Source of the DNA: Algimonas arctica
Lineage (GTDB): Bacteria > Pseudomonadota > Alphaproteobacteria > Caulobacterales > Maricaulaceae
Length of the DNA stretch: 64,000 nucleotides
Assembly: GCF_014652695.1 (NCBI RefSeq)
Contig: NZ_BMZH01000002.1
Location: forward strand, 112,655-176,654
Reading direction: 5' to 3'
Shown here: positions 10,568 to 19,989 of the stretch, one piece after another
How the letters are laid out: each line of letters begins with the position of its first letter
Position numbering within the stretch: position 1 is the stretch's first letter
Position numbers and translations under genes: made by a program
The notes under the pieces: generated by a model
What the model was told of the DNA's origin: nothing
Database searches by the model: none
Seen by the model: only the letters and a program-made list of their open reading frames with translations

Positions 10568-11620
10568 TCAAGCTGGAATAAGAAAGGGCTCGAGGCCAGA
10601 CAGTCTTAATGTCGGCGCTATATGTGGAATAGACCGCACGGGGACCCCGTCGACCGCAGCGGCAATGGCCGCAATATGCTCGGGCGTCGACCCGCAACAA
10701 CCGCCCAAAATATTGACCAATTTGTCCTCAGCCCAAGGCTTAATCTGCGCCGCCATATCGTCTGGCGACTCATCATATTCGCCAAAGGCATTGGGAAGGC
10801 CGGCATTTGGAAACGCCAAGATATAGGTGGCAGCCGCTTTTGAGAGTGACATCACGTGCGGGCGCATAGCGCCAGCACCTAACGCACAATTAAGTCCGAC
10901 CGCGAAGGGTTCCGCGTGTGCAATTGACGTCCAGAACGCTTCGGGAGTTTGTCCCGATAATGTGCGACCGGATGCATCGGTGATGGTCCCTGAAATCAAC
11001 AAGGGTTTCTTATAGCCAACTTTGTCGAAAACGGCGTTTACGGCTGCGATCGCCGCTTTGCAATTGAGCGTATCAAAAACAGTTTCAATGAGCAGAGCAT
11101 CAACAAGGTCGATAAACGCCTCAATCTGGCCTATATAACTCCCCTTGACCTCATCGAAGGTGACATCCCTAAACCCAGGATCTTCGACTTTTGGCGATAG
11201 GGAGAGCGTCTTGTTCATCGGCCCGATTGACCCCAAAACGCAACGCGGTTTTTCAGGCGTTCTCAACGTCCACTCATCCGCGCATTTTCGTGCGACGAGC
11301 GCGGAGGCGCGTGCAATTTCAGGCGCTAGGTCTGACATGTCATAATCAGCTTGGCTGATCGACGTGGCGTTAAAACTATTCGTTTCAATAAGATCAGCAC
11401 CGATGCCCAAAAATGAATTATGAACGGCTTCGACGGCATCGGGTTTTGTCAGCACTAGAAGATCATTATTACCCTTTAAGGACGTCGGCCAGTCAGCAAA
11501 CCGCTCACCGCGAAAATCATCTTCTTGTAGGTTTTGCTTTTGCAACATGGTGCCCATGGCGCCGTCCAGGATGATTATGCGTTCTTTGACCGCTTTTTCG
11601 ATATGGGTCCATCTGTTCAC
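10568..11620 (-). CDS. metH: Methionine synthase, N-terminal homocysteine S-methyltransferase module
   Basis: This 350-residue protein is the homocysteine-binding barrel of B12-dependent methionine synthase. It begins with [11 protein letters not shown] and carries the zinc cysteines C245 (in GLNCALG) and C308/C309 (in [10 protein letters not shown]). It must act with the B12/pterin subunit encoded immediately downstream. Its start is 4 bases after the end of metF, so the metF-metH-metH order is a tight operon. A stand-alone betaine or SAM:homocysteine methyltransferase is unlikely given the neighbour. Confidence 0.95.
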   Translation of the reverse strand: MNRWTHIEKAVKERIIILDGAMGTMLQKQNLQEDDFRGERFADWPTSLKGNNDLLVLTKPDAVEAVHNSFLGIGADLIETNSFNATSISQADYDMSDLAPEIARASALVARKCADEWTLRTPEKPRCVLGSIGPMNKTLSLSPKVEDPGFRDVTFDEVKGSYIGQIEAFIDLVDALLIETVFDTLNCKAAIAAVNAVFDKVGYKKPLLISGTITDASGRTLSGQTPEAFWTSIAHAEPFAVGLNCALGAGAMRPHVMSLSKAAATYILAFPNAGLPNAFGEYDESPDDMAAQIKPWAEDKLVNILGGCCGSTPEHIAAIAAAVDGVPVRSIPHIAPTLRLSGLEPFLIPA

Positions 11621-11624
11621 TCGA

Positions 11625-12590
11625 TTACTCCTTGATCCGCTTAAGAGAGTGTCTCCCTAAAATGCGGCTAACAGACACCGCAAGTCCGGCGCGATTGAGT
11701 GTATATAGATGGAAATGACGAACGCCAGCATCGAAAAGAGACGCCGTTAGCTCAAGCGCTAAAGAGGACGTCAGTAAATTACGCGTCTCCGGATCTTCAT
11801 TAAGACCCTCAAAAAGAAAAGCGTACCACTCAGGCACACGAACCCCACACATGTCAGACATACGTTTGAGCCCTTGAAAATTTGGTTGTAACATCAAGCC
11901 GGGAACAATGGGTATGTCTATTCCTGCGGCCTGAACGCGGTCTTGAAATCTCAGAAACGTTTCAGCTTCGAAAAAAAACTGAGTAATGGCGCGTGTTGCT
12001 CCCGCATCGACTTTACGTTTGAGGTTGTCGAGTTCAGCGTCCCATGACGGGCTCTCGGGATGCCGCTCCGGATATGCGCTTACAGAAACCTCGAAATCCG
12101 CGACCTTCTTCAAGCCGGCGACCAGGTCTGAGCCATAGGCAAAACCTTTGGCATGCGGGACGTATCGTCTACCGATACCCTCGGGCGGATCACCCCGTAA
12201 GGCAACTATATGTCGTACCCCACTATCCCAATAGTCGTTCGCGATCTCATTAATTTCCGAAACGTCCGATCCGACGCATGTTAGGTGCGCGGCGGGGCGC
12301 AGATTAGTTTCTTGAACCATACGCGAGACCGTTCTGTGTGTTCTCTCTCGCGTCGATCCACCTGCGCCGTAGGTGACGGAAACAAAGTCGGGGTTATGGA
12401 GCTCCAGCTTACGAATGGAGTCCCATAGTGCGGTTTCCATTTTTTCGTTCTTTGGCGGGAAAAACTCGTAACTGACCTTGACATCAGCGCGGTCCGCTCT
12501 TGCAGTTTTCGCAACTGGACCCGCATTCAAAGTCGCAGGGTGCATATTGTCTCTCATAAGTTTGCTGTCGGCTTCCAAATTAACGGCCAT
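11625..12590 (-). CDS. metF: 5,10-methylenetetrahydrofolate reductase
   Basis: FAD-dependent reductase producing methyl-tetrahydrofolate, the methyl donor for the MetH pair encoded just downstream. The fold begins at VSYEFFPPKN; SVTYGAGGSTRERT, LTCVGSD and VALRGDPPEG are standard MetF motifs. Length is 321 residues from 12590. The first 35-40 residues are poorly conserved, and ATGs at 12557 and 12545 are also possible starts; none has a convincing ribosome binding site. No sahR-like regulator lies upstream; the spacer holds an IS66 remnant. Confidence 0.95.
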   Translation of the reverse strand: MAVNLEADSKLMRDNMHPATLNAGPVAKTARADRADVKVSYEFFPPKNEKMETALWDSIRKLELHNPDFVSVTYGAGGSTRERTHRTVSRMVQETNLRPAAHLTCVGSDVSEINEIANDYWDSGVRHIVALRGDPPEGIGRRYVPHAKGFAYGSDLVAGLKKVADFEVSVSAYPERHPESPSWDAELDNLKRKVDAGATRAITQFFFEAETFLRFQDRVQAAGIDIPIVPGLMLQPNFQGLKRMSDMCGVRVPEWYAFLFEGLNEDPETRNLLTSSLALELTASLFDAGVRHFHLYTLNRAGLAVSVSRILGRHSLKRIKE

Positions 12591-13166
12591 TGTTCATTAA
12601 AAGCTTCATTGACGTCAACTTCTAACTTCTAAGTCATCGGTGGACAATTATTAGTGCCGAGCTATGCGGTCGCACGGTATTGGGAGGAAGAACTATCTGT
12701 TTTTGGGGCCTTAGACAGGCGGCAAGAGTGTGGCCACCTGTTGCTCGCCGATCAAAGCTTGCAAACTCAACAGTATCAAACCCGCAACATTGGCCAACTC
12801 GTACAGATCCACCCGCGCCGTAGGTTACGAAAACTGAACGTTTTTAATCCCCACGCCTATCTGGCAGACACCTTCAACCGGACCGCAAACGGTAACCCAC
12901 AGAGCCGCAATGCAGATCTGCCGCCTTGGAATTAGTCTATACAACGAACAGTTTGTAGGGGGACGCGGGGTCGGCGCACCGCTGACCTATCAACTCTCAA
13001 AGGCGCACGACCTCATCACCAACCCTGCTTTGATCGTCACGAAGTGGCTAGCGGGTTCAGGGACGAGAAAACGGTTATAAACCAACGCGGGCAAACGGAC
13101 TTCCCCTAATTCAAAACTTAGATCAAAACGCATAGGCTGGGGCAAGCCAACAAACTTTCGGGGTTA
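12591..13166. other. Spacer with IS66 remnant
   Basis: This 576-base stretch between metF and wzc holds the IS66 transposase fragment listed separately. Outside it I see no coding region and no clear terminator for either neighbour. Confidence 0.6.
12675..12945 (+). pseudogene. Remnant of an IS66-family transposase (C-terminal end)
   Basis: Two plus-strand frames match the C-terminus of IS66 TnpC. The first reads IGRKNYLFLGP, a stop, then TGGKSVATCCSPIKACKLNS. The second reads KLNVFNPHAYLADTF and ends ADLPPWN, equivalent to the conserved end where TnpC proteins read DELLPWN. The frame shift, the stop and the absence of the rest of the element show it is dead. Edges are approximate. Confidence 0.7.
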
Positions 13167-15386
13167 TCAATTCAAGTTTATTGAGCGGTTCGATTTCTTG
13201 ATGCGCTGGACCAGGCCGCGCTTTTTATCGTCGCCGTAAGCATAGGAGTCATTGCCATAGGTATAGCGATACATGTCTGCATTCCCCAACCCAGCAAGTT
13301 CGAATTTTGTCAGAATGACGCCACCGATCTTGCATCCGCTTTCTTCTAACCGCTCGATCGACGCCGCGACGTGATCACGACGCAATCTATTCTGTTCGAC
13401 AACATAGAGACTCATGTCGCTACGCTGTCCGATCAGGGCGGCGTCTGCCAATCCCAGAGACGGGGGACCGTCGATAACGATCACATCAAGCACAGGTTTC
13501 AGCAGGTTGATCATTGATGAAAAATTATTGCCTGCCAGTAGCCCCGCCGGATTGTCCGCCACAGAATTGCAAGGCAGCAGGTAAAGCGCCTTGTTGCTCG
13601 TCGGACGAATTGCCTTATCGATCAGGTTTAGATTTTTAAGGACCGTTTCCAGGCCGATTTCGGAATTGCTGTCTGTCTGGAAGGACGGTCGGCGCATGTC
13701 TGCATCGATAATCAAGGTGCGAAGTCCGCTAAACGATTTACGTGAAACTTTAGTCGTTTCGTCACTCTGAGTGGTAAGTTCGAGCCTATCCTCACTTTCT
13801 TCAGAATTCGACAACAGAGCATCTCCCGTACTGGCAAAGGCACGAGCGAGGGCGAGTGCCAAAGTCGATTTGCCCTCACCGCTGCGTGTACTGGTTATAT
13901 GGATGACGAGTGCCTGACCCACGCTTTTTTTACGAACTAAGCGGGCGACAATGGAGGCGGCAGCTTCTGCGATTGGCGCTTGGGGGTCAAAATAGGCGGA
14001 GGCGACCTTGCCGCGGGACTTTTCCTTGGGAACAACGCCGATCAGCTTTTGCCCCAACTTATCGGCGACATCTCTGGGATGAGACACGCGGTCTCGCAAC
14101 CGGTCCTGAAGGGCAAAAAGAATAAACCCGAGGAATCCGCCAGTCACCAGCCCGACCCAAGGATAGAATGGTTTAAGCACAGTCACTGGAGCCGCCGGTA
14201 CGACAGCTCGCTCACGGATCGTAAAGAACGCATCCGGCGGACTTTGGCTTTGAAGTTCCGCCAGAGCTTCGACAGCTCGCGAATGCTGAACGTATAACGC
14301 ATCTAAATCGCGCTTGAGTGAGCTCGTTGCAATTTCGACCTGAACGGATTGTCGCAAACCATTCTCCGTGTCTTCCAATTGCGCCTGCAGATCCGCTTCT
14401 TCAATTAAAGAGGCCTCAACCGCGTCACGTGCTGTGGCTCGACGCTCCGCAATTTCTGACTGATACTGTGTATCCAACGCGTCGATCTGACCTTTCAGCG
14501 CTGTCATGCGCGGATGTCGAGGCCCCAAATCTTCACCTAGACGCTTATACTCATCTTGTAGACGGCCGCGTTCTATGCGAATTTTCGCTAAATCGGGGTC
14601 GACTCCGGCTAGTAAGACGGGATTTAAACTCTCTAGACGCTCAGCTTCGATGCGCATTCGGGAGCTTTGTCTTTCGGCGCGAATAAGCTGCTGCAGGAGA
14701 GCCGTTCGAGATAATCCGCCTTCATTGACGTTACTGCCTTCGATCTCGGCAAGGAGTTTTTCCTCTTTTGCGTTTAACTCACCCCGGAGCGTCTGAATGC
14801 TCTCTTCAAGAGCGAGCCGGTCTTGCTCACGTCGCTCTTGACTGCGATAAGCTCGCGCCTCGATGAAGATATCAGCGGCTGCGTTCGCGATATCAGCAGA
14901 TATATCGGGATCAGGCGTCACGACAGCCACACGCAATGTGCGGTGACTGATCTGTTCACGCACGCTCAGCACTTCATCAACGAAGTCAGCGGCGCGTCGC
15001 ATTCGGTCAGTCTTCGGTTCATTGCCCTCCCAGTCAGGTAGGGCCTTTAGCCTCTCGTCGAGCTCAAGACGGCCGACCACGGCATTACGCAGATTTCGGC
15101 TTTGCAATATGACTGACTCGGATTGCAGCAGGGTCGCTTCCTGCAAAACATCTAACGTCTCTTCTGCTCCGGCAGAGCGTTCCAATGCGATCAAACTCTC
15201 CGCTCGGTAAGACGGTCTGTAATCTTGTTTGAAGACAATCCCGAGAGACAGGCCGATTAGCGCAAGCGGGACCCCGAGAATCCAGAACCGAAAAAGATAA
15301 TAGGCGAGCTTGTTATGGTCTGTTCTTCCACGCGAAAACAGCTCGATTGACGAGCTTGGTGTCGAGACGGGATCGGGGTGAGGCAA
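13167..15386 (-). CDS. Wzc/GumC-type chain-length regulator with tyrosine kinase
   Basis: Inner-membrane polysaccharide co-polymerase fused to a BY-kinase, 739 residues. The first membrane segment lies near residues 31-51 and a coiled-coil periplasmic region spans about 180-390. The second membrane segment lies near 408-426. The kinase domain has Walker A RSGEGKST (501-508), Walker A' LIIDADMRRP (558-567) and Walker B VIVIDGPP. A C-terminal tyrosine cluster (Y706, Y708, Y710, Y715, Y717) is the expected autophosphorylation site. Between Walker A and A' there is an unusually long, Ser/Glu/Asp-rich insertion (about 522-553). It probably works with the export genes in this window, but it is isolated by IS debris on both sides. 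Confidence 0.92.
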   Translation of the reverse strand: MPHPDPVSTPSSSIELFSRGRTDHNKLAYYLFRFWILGVPLALIGLSLGIVFKQDYRPSYRAESLIALERSAGAEETLDVLQEATLLQSESVILQSRNLRNAVVGRLELDERLKALPDWEGNEPKTDRMRRAADFVDEVLSVREQISHRTLRVAVVTPDPDISADIANAAADIFIEARAYRSQERREQDRLALEESIQTLRGELNAKEEKLLAEIEGSNVNEGGLSRTALLQQLIRAERQSSRMRIEAERLESLNPVLLAGVDPDLAKIRIERGRLQDEYKRLGEDLGPRHPRMTALKGQIDALDTQYQSEIAERRATARDAVEASLIEEADLQAQLEDTENGLRQSVQVEIATSSLKRDLDALYVQHSRAVEALAELQSQSPPDAFFTIRERAVVPAAPVTVLKPFYPWVGLVTGGFLGFILFALQDRLRDRVSHPRDVADKLGQKLIGVVPKEKSRGKVASAYFDPQAPIAEAAASIVARLVRKKSVGQALVIHITSTRSGEGKSTLALALARAFASTGDALLSNSEESEDRLELTTQSDETTKVSRKSFSGLRTLIIDADMRRPSFQTDSNSEIGLETVLKNLNLIDKAIRPTSNKALYLLPCNSVADNPAGLLAGNNFSSMINLLKPVLDVIVIDGPPSLGLADAALIGQRSDMSLYVVEQNRLRRDHVAASIERLEESGCKIGGVILTKFELAGLGNADMYRYTYGNDSYAYGDDKKRGLVQRIKKSNRSINLN

Positions 15387-15439
15387 GGTCAGGTCGGTCT
15401 CTCATAGAAGGATTGACACTTTCACGTTCGGTTCTCGTC

Positions 15440-16035
15440 GACAAGTGAAACGCCCCGAGTTTGTCGGAAACTTTTCAGATTTTGTTACGCGGCCACGGGA
15501 CGTTTGTCCAGATTAGCGTAATAGTTTGCCGCGAACTCCGCCGGCGGAATGTTTCAGCACCCTGAGGTGATACAACCAGTCCACCCATTCGAGGGTGGCG
15601 AATTCGACCCCGTCAAAGGGCGTCCACAGGCCTGACCAGCGAATGACCTCGTCCGTTGTAAAGCGCGTTGATTGTTTCTTGCATAGAACTACAACCCTCC
15701 GTGTCGGCTTCGCGCCTATAGCTGTCAACCACGCTCCCGACGTAAACTTCGACCCCGGCGTGCGGAGGTGCTCCGTGTATTTAATCGAGACATTTTGGCC
15801 GCCGCGGTCGCTGTGATGGACGAGATCGTTTTTGCTGGGCGAGCCTGTTCTGAGACAGCGCATGCTCATGGGCACCCAGAACAAAAGCCGTAAGCTGCGT
15901 CGCTGACGCGCCGGCCGACAATAGGCCTTGCAAAACATCCATCACAAAGGCCAGATAGACGAAGCCGGACCTCGGCGAGACGTCAGTGAAATAAACATTC
16001 CGAGGCTTAATGGATGCCTCATTAGTAGTAGCCAT
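15440..16035 (-). pseudogene. Remnant of an IS3-family transposase (OrfB)
   Basis: Minus-strand frames give successive pieces of an IS3 OrfB: VYFTDVSPRSGFVYLAFVMDV with a downstream LGAHEHALSQ (16035-15850), then HHSDRGGQNVSIKYTEHL, GLWTPFDGVEFATLEWVDWL and, near the end, ANLDKRPVA. These are the DDE-core and C-terminal motifs. The first half of OrfB and all of OrfA are missing, and frames shift inside. The sequence after the stop (about 15440-15480, GTTTCCGACAAACTCGGGGCG-like on the minus strand) resembles an IS3-type terminal repeat. Confidence 0.75.
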
Positions 16036-16266
16036 CCGCAGGCAAACCTCATGACACTCTACGCTCCGCTCCGCAGATTTGCCGCATCTTGGAACGACCC
16101 TTTGCTGAGACTGACCGCTGATCAGGAACCAATCCTTAACGACGATGACAACTCAATCTTGAAAGAATTTTCGAGAATGCGCGCTCAGGGGCGATCGACT
16201 GTATGTCGAGGTTTTCTTTGTCACCACATGATTTACATCGTTACTTCAGAAGAGGGTATGTAAAAC
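16036..16266. other. Short spacer upstream of the phosphatase gene
   Basis: No gene is recognised here. It ends with AGAAGAGGG about ten bases before the phosphatase GTG start, a plausible ribosome binding site, so the promoter for that gene should lie within this stretch or in the adjoining IS remnant. Confidence 0.4.
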
Positions 16267-17034
16267 GTGTTCAAGTCAGTGTTTCGGAGACAACCATCCC
16301 CACCCAAGAGCTTTTACACCCCTGAAGGCCAATGTGTTTATGTCATCGGCGACATCCACGGCTGTCTTGATCCATTAAATCGTCTTTTAGAGCAGATTGA
16401 AAGGCGGGCAACTCACGTTCACCCGTCCGTGTCGACAACTCTCGTTTTTGTTGGCGACCTCATTGATCGTGGTCCACAATCTGCTCAAGTCGTCGAACGA
16501 CTTCGTCTTTACACACACCCAAAGATAAAGACCGTCTTTATCATGGGAAACCACGAGGAGGTCTTTTTAGACGTTCTTAACGGGAGCTTACGTGCCATGA
16601 TTCGGTGGTTCGATTGGGGAGGACGAGATACGGCCAGGTCGTACGGCGTTGATAATTTAGGTCTTCTCCCCATTGACCCAGAACAGGTCCTATTCCGACT
16701 TCAAGAACTCGTCCCAAAGCTTCACGTCGATTTCCTTTCGGAATTCCAACCCTATCACTCTTTCGGAGATTATGTCGTTGTTCACGCGGGTCTTCGCCCC
16801 AGAGTTTCTCTGGAAGACCAGAGCAATAAAGACCTTCGTTGGATCAGAGAAAAATTTCTGTCTTATCGCGGAGAGTTTCCCAGAAAGGTCATCCACGGTC
16901 ACACAATTGTGGATCAGGCTGAAAATCGACCTAATCGCATTGCTGTTGATACCGGTGTATACATCGAAAACGGCGCGCTTACTGCTGCTTTTCTTATCGA
17001 GGACAAAGTCGAGTTTCTCACAGAGCCCTCATAA
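16267..17034 (+). CDS. Serine/threonine-type metallophosphatase (PPP/calcineurin-like)
   Basis: Cytoplasmic metal-dependent phosphoesterase, 255 residues. All PPP metal and phosphate motifs are present: GDIHG (28-32), GDLIDRG (63-69), GNHEE (94-98), VHAGL (about 177) and HGHT near residue 216. It starts at GTG 16267 with GAGGG upstream. It lies alone between IS3 remnants, near the wzc kinase and sugar transferase genes. It might dephosphorylate a protein of the polysaccharide system, but the sequence does not show its substrate; a diadenosine tetraphosphatase-like role is an alternative. Confidence 0.85.
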   Translation: MFKSVFRRQPSPPKSFYTPEGQCVYVIGDIHGCLDPLNRLLEQIERRATHVHPSVSTTLVFVGDLIDRGPQSAQVVERLRLYTHPKIKTVFIMGNHEEVFLDVLNGSLRAMIRWFDWGGRDTARSYGVDNLGLLPIDPEQVLFRLQELVPKLHVDFLSEFQPYHSFGDYVVVHAGLRPRVSLEDQSNKDLRWIREKFLSYRGEFPRKVIHGHTIVDQAENRPNRIAVDTGVYIENGALTAAFLIEDKVEFLTEPS

Positions 17035-17687
17035 ACACGGACGGCCAAAACATGCCCCCGAGCGCACCCGTTTGTGTTAGAATCTACCCATAGGCAGGTT
17101 CGTCTTCGCTGACCGTCAGTAGTCTGATCTGGGCCCGGATGCCCCCCGATCGGATTTAACGTCCATGGACCATGTTTGGCCCAACTGCGTCGGTTGCAGC
17201 CGGCTTCGCCGATGCGTTGATATCTTCCGCCGGCGGGTCTGTTTGCGCCGCGAACAGAGGCTTCCACACTGTAGCATATCCGGTAGGCGATACTCTTCCT
17301 GACAGTCCAGCCTTCACGCTTCAAAATGATGCGCATATGCCGAAACCTATACCGGAGGTGCAGTTAGCTGATCTCTTGCATGCACTGGCGGAGTTCCGTT
17401 CACAGATCGCTCTCCACGCGCTTATGCTGCGTCGAGCGCTACCGTCTCACCAAATAGCAAATTGTAGGCGTTTCGAGCAGTGATGAAGCGCAACCCATTC
17501 AAACGCACGTCTATAGACTGGCGTCGTGATATGAATCTGCAGTTAAAGTGCACCAAGAGAGACATCGAAGTATGATGAATTCAAGAGTGAAAACCCTATT
17601 TGAGTCCATGTCAGGTCATGACCGGACATCGATCTCGTATTTATCACGCTTGATTGAGACCTAGAGTTCGGCGGCCGTTAGTTTTCA
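17035..17687. other. Spacer with IS3 remnant
   Basis: About 650 bases between the phosphatase and the sugar transferase. The left half holds the minus-strand IS3 fragment listed separately; open frames on the plus strand there are its shadows. From about 17480 to 17687 I see nothing recognisable. Confidence 0.55.
17090..17340 (-). pseudogene. Remnant of an IS3-family transposase
   Basis: From 17336 the minus strand reads MRIILKREGWTVRKSIAYRI, like the LxREGWxVNxKRVYRIYRE segment of IS3 OrfB. Another frame then gives CSRRKQTRRR, and further on QLGQTWSMDVKSD, like the PNEAWSMDFVSD motif before the catalytic core. Frame shifts and stops follow. It differs from the OrfB types at 15440-16035 and 18522-19680, so it comes from a separate insertion. 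Confidence 0.65.
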
Positions 17688-18278
17688 TTACTTTATTAGA
17701 TCCGTTCTGCGAATTATCTTCAATGTTTCAATCACGATTTTGGCGTCCAGAACAAGGCAAAACTTCCGTGCATAAAAAGCATCATACCGAGCCTTTTTTC
17801 GGGGAGAAACGCTGTTTCTACCATTGATTTGAGCCAAGCCTGTTATACCGGGTCGGACCTTACATAGATCGGAATATTTTGCTCTTTCAGTTATTGCATC
17901 ATCGCAGGGCAAAAGAGGGCGCGGCCCAATAAAACTCATATCGCCTTTAACGATTGATAATAACTGAGGCAATTCATCAAGGCTGGTTCTGCGTAGAAAA
18001 TTGCCAATTGGCGTCATTTTGAAGTCTTCATTTGACGCCACTTCGCGCGCCATTATCTTCGAACAAACAGTCATACTTCTGAATTTTGGCATGCGAAATG
18101 CATCGCCATCTCGGCCAATACGAGACGACCAAAACAACCCTGGCCCTTTAGATGTTAGCTTAACTGCAATCCAAGTAGACACTAAAACTGGAAATAGGAT
18201 GAGCAAAAGTAAAGCGGCTAAGAGCCTATCTACAGTTCGCTTAAATACTGGATACAATCTTTTTAAAATGCTTAACAT
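17688..18278 (-). CDS. Bacterial sugar transferase (undecaprenyl-phosphate sugar-phosphotransferase)
   Basis: Monotopic phosphoglycosyl transferase that would start a polysaccharide repeat by moving a sugar phosphate onto undecaprenyl phosphate at the inner membrane. It shows an N-terminal hydrophobic segment (LLAALLLLILFPVLV), then GPGLFWSSRIGRDG, KFRSM, the RRTSLDELPQL motif with the catalytic Asp-Glu pair, and GPRPLLP, PGITGLAQINGR. About 196 residues from the ATG at 18278, the usual size for the short WcaJ/PglC class; an in-frame ATG at 18326 would add an atypical leader. It stands alone between IS remnants. Confidence 0.92.
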   Translation of the reverse strand: MLSILKRLYPVFKRTVDRLLAALLLLILFPVLVSTWIAVKLTSKGPGLFWSSRIGRDGDAFRMPKFRSMTVCSKIMAREVASNEDFKMTPIGNFLRRTSLDELPQLLSIVKGDMSFIGPRPLLPCDDAITERAKYSDLCKVRPGITGLAQINGRNSVSPRKKARYDAFYARKFCLVLDAKIVIETLKIIRRTDLIK

Positions 18279-18326
18279 TTCAGCCCCAAGAAAAGTTAAC
18301 CTGTTCTTTATACCTACATTTTTCAT

Positions 18327-18521
18327 ACTTCAAGCGATGTCTCGCAATTGCATAGACAAATCCCTTACTGGGCGAATTATTAGTCTGTCTCATGCTTCAC
18401 TCCGTTCGGATGAAGATCAACAACAACTCTCGCTTAGCCCTGTCTCGAATCTGTCTCAAAGGCGCTGACGTCTGACAGAAGAGTCTAAATTGGTAGGTGT
18501 GGCGTAGGTCAAGACAAAGGA
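18327..18521. other. Spacer upstream of the sugar transferase
   Basis: No gene is recognised. The promoter of the sugar transferase would be expected here, but no clear element stands out. IS3 remnant sequence begins at about 18522. Confidence 0.35.
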
Positions 18522-19680
18522 CACAGTGTTACGTCGGTTGCCGGGAGACTGGGTGTGAACACGAGTTCCCTTTATGATTATGTCTAGCGATATGAAGGCC
18601 AAACGGATGACGTTGTTGTCTCCGCAGACGCATTGATGTCCATACGGCTAAAGGCGGAACTACGGTGCATCACTTAGGAGTGCAACATCTTTAAGAAGGC
18701 CACAACGTCATTCTTCGCGCCCAGAGCACAGCGAAGGATTACTCTCGAGGTACGGTGGAGTACGCCTTAATGAAGCTGCACCACAAAGAGTTTTCGATGC
18801 GAGCCATTTGGCGTGTACTCGGGGTTCATGCGAACGGCTTTTATGCGTGGCTAAAGCCTGGATTGTGATGACAGGCTAAGCGCACTCGCCGCCTGATGGG
18901 CCTTATCAATCCGTCCTGGCAGGGGATCGGTTGCATATATGGCTACAGTCCTGCTTAGCTTGGGCGAGCATTGCGCGGCCCACTCGGTAGCCAAGCTCGT
19001 GCTAGGTGCAGGATTACGTGCTTGAAACGGCGATAGATACCGTCTGGGAAAGCATGGCTTCAAGCCCACGATTGTCGCAGCTAATCAGGTATAGAAGGAC
19101 TTTAAGGTTGATACAGCTGACACTGTCTGGGGTGAGCCTGCCCACCATCGGCACTAGGGTGGCGAACGAGACATTACCTATGTTCGAACGTATAAAGGCT
19201 GGCCCTATCTGGCCGCCGTCATCGAACTGTACTCCCGCAAAGATGTCGGCTGCTCGACGCATTCGCGGCTACAAACATCGCCGGACTTGAGTTCTCTGCT
19301 AATGGTTGCTTGGCGCCGTAAGCCAACTGATGCGCTCAAAGTCCAGGCCGTTCAAGGTTCACAGTAAACCAGCCATGGGCGCGTGGAGTTCCTGACGGTT
19401 CACAATCTGAAAACCAGAATGAGCCAGCGTGGGAACTGCTATGAGCTCACAACCTGCCCGAAGGGGTGCAGTAGTGTGGCAGAAAATTATTTCCTTCAGC
19501 TCAAAACCGAGCGGATCAGGCGGAAAACATACGAATCTCGTAAACAATGCTGTCATGGCATGTTCCATTAAATCGAGGTTTTCTCGTGGCCGCCCTTTGG
19601 GTACAACCCAAAACGACTGCATGCTAACCACGGCAAGCGGTCAGCCGTTGAATTTGAGGTGATGGCAAAGTGATATAGCG
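18522..19680 (+). pseudogene. Decayed IS3-family element (OrfA plus OrfB remnants)
   Basis: Near full-length but heavily mutated IS3 element on the plus strand. OrfA is visible as VAGRLGVNTSSLYDYV, then LKAELRCIT, a stop, then ECNIFKKATTSFF. OrfB begins as MKLHHKEFSMRAIWRVLGVHANGFYAWLK and continues as DITYVRTYKGWPYLAAVIELYSRKDVG, MSQRGNCYE, VAENYFLQLKTERIRRKTYESR and SAVEFE. Several stops and frame shifts interrupt both reading frames. Motif strings here are given in separate short pieces of the same alignment. No clean inverted repeats could be fixed. Confidence 0.8.
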
Positions 19681-19938
19681 AAGCGTCCACAAAACTAGGG
19701 GCGCATCACGGCGGTCTGAACAGCGATTAGCAGCCTTTTTATGCTCTTACACGCCGGCTCGCCATAAAATCATGTTCAGGTCTAAAGGGTGTCCTAGGCG
19801 TCCTTTTCGGTGCCCAAAAGAACGAGCCGAAACATAACAGCGAAAGAGCAGATATCTTTTGAAGATATTCTATAAGTAGCCCTATCGTCCGGCTGCCCTA
19901 GTCAATTTTGTCAAATCCATCTGGCCTTTAAGATAAAA
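19681..19938. other. Spacer after the IS3 remnant
   Basis: About 260 bases with no coding signal that I can support; it ends at the intrinsic terminator of the minus-strand gene 19990-20460. Confidence 0.35.
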
Positions 19939-19962
19939 AAAACGCCTCAAATGAGGCGTTTT
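19939..19962 (-). terminator. Rho-independent terminator of the secreted-protein gene
   Basis: A perfect 10-bp stem AAAACGCCTC/GAGGCGTTTT with loop AAAT, followed on the minus strand by a T-rich tract (TTTTTTATCTT). It lies 27 bases after the stop of the gene at 19990-20460. Confidence 0.85.
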
Positions 19963-19989
19963 CTTAAAATTTGAACTTCAGACACACAA

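Noticed and set aside
15928..16263. Plus-strand 111-codon frame as a gene
   Set aside because: It overlaps the minus-strand IS3 transposase remnant and has no recognisable motif.
16914..17336. Minus-strand 140-codon frame as a gene
   Set aside because: It starts with an IS3 transposase segment and then runs as the shadow of the phosphatase gene.
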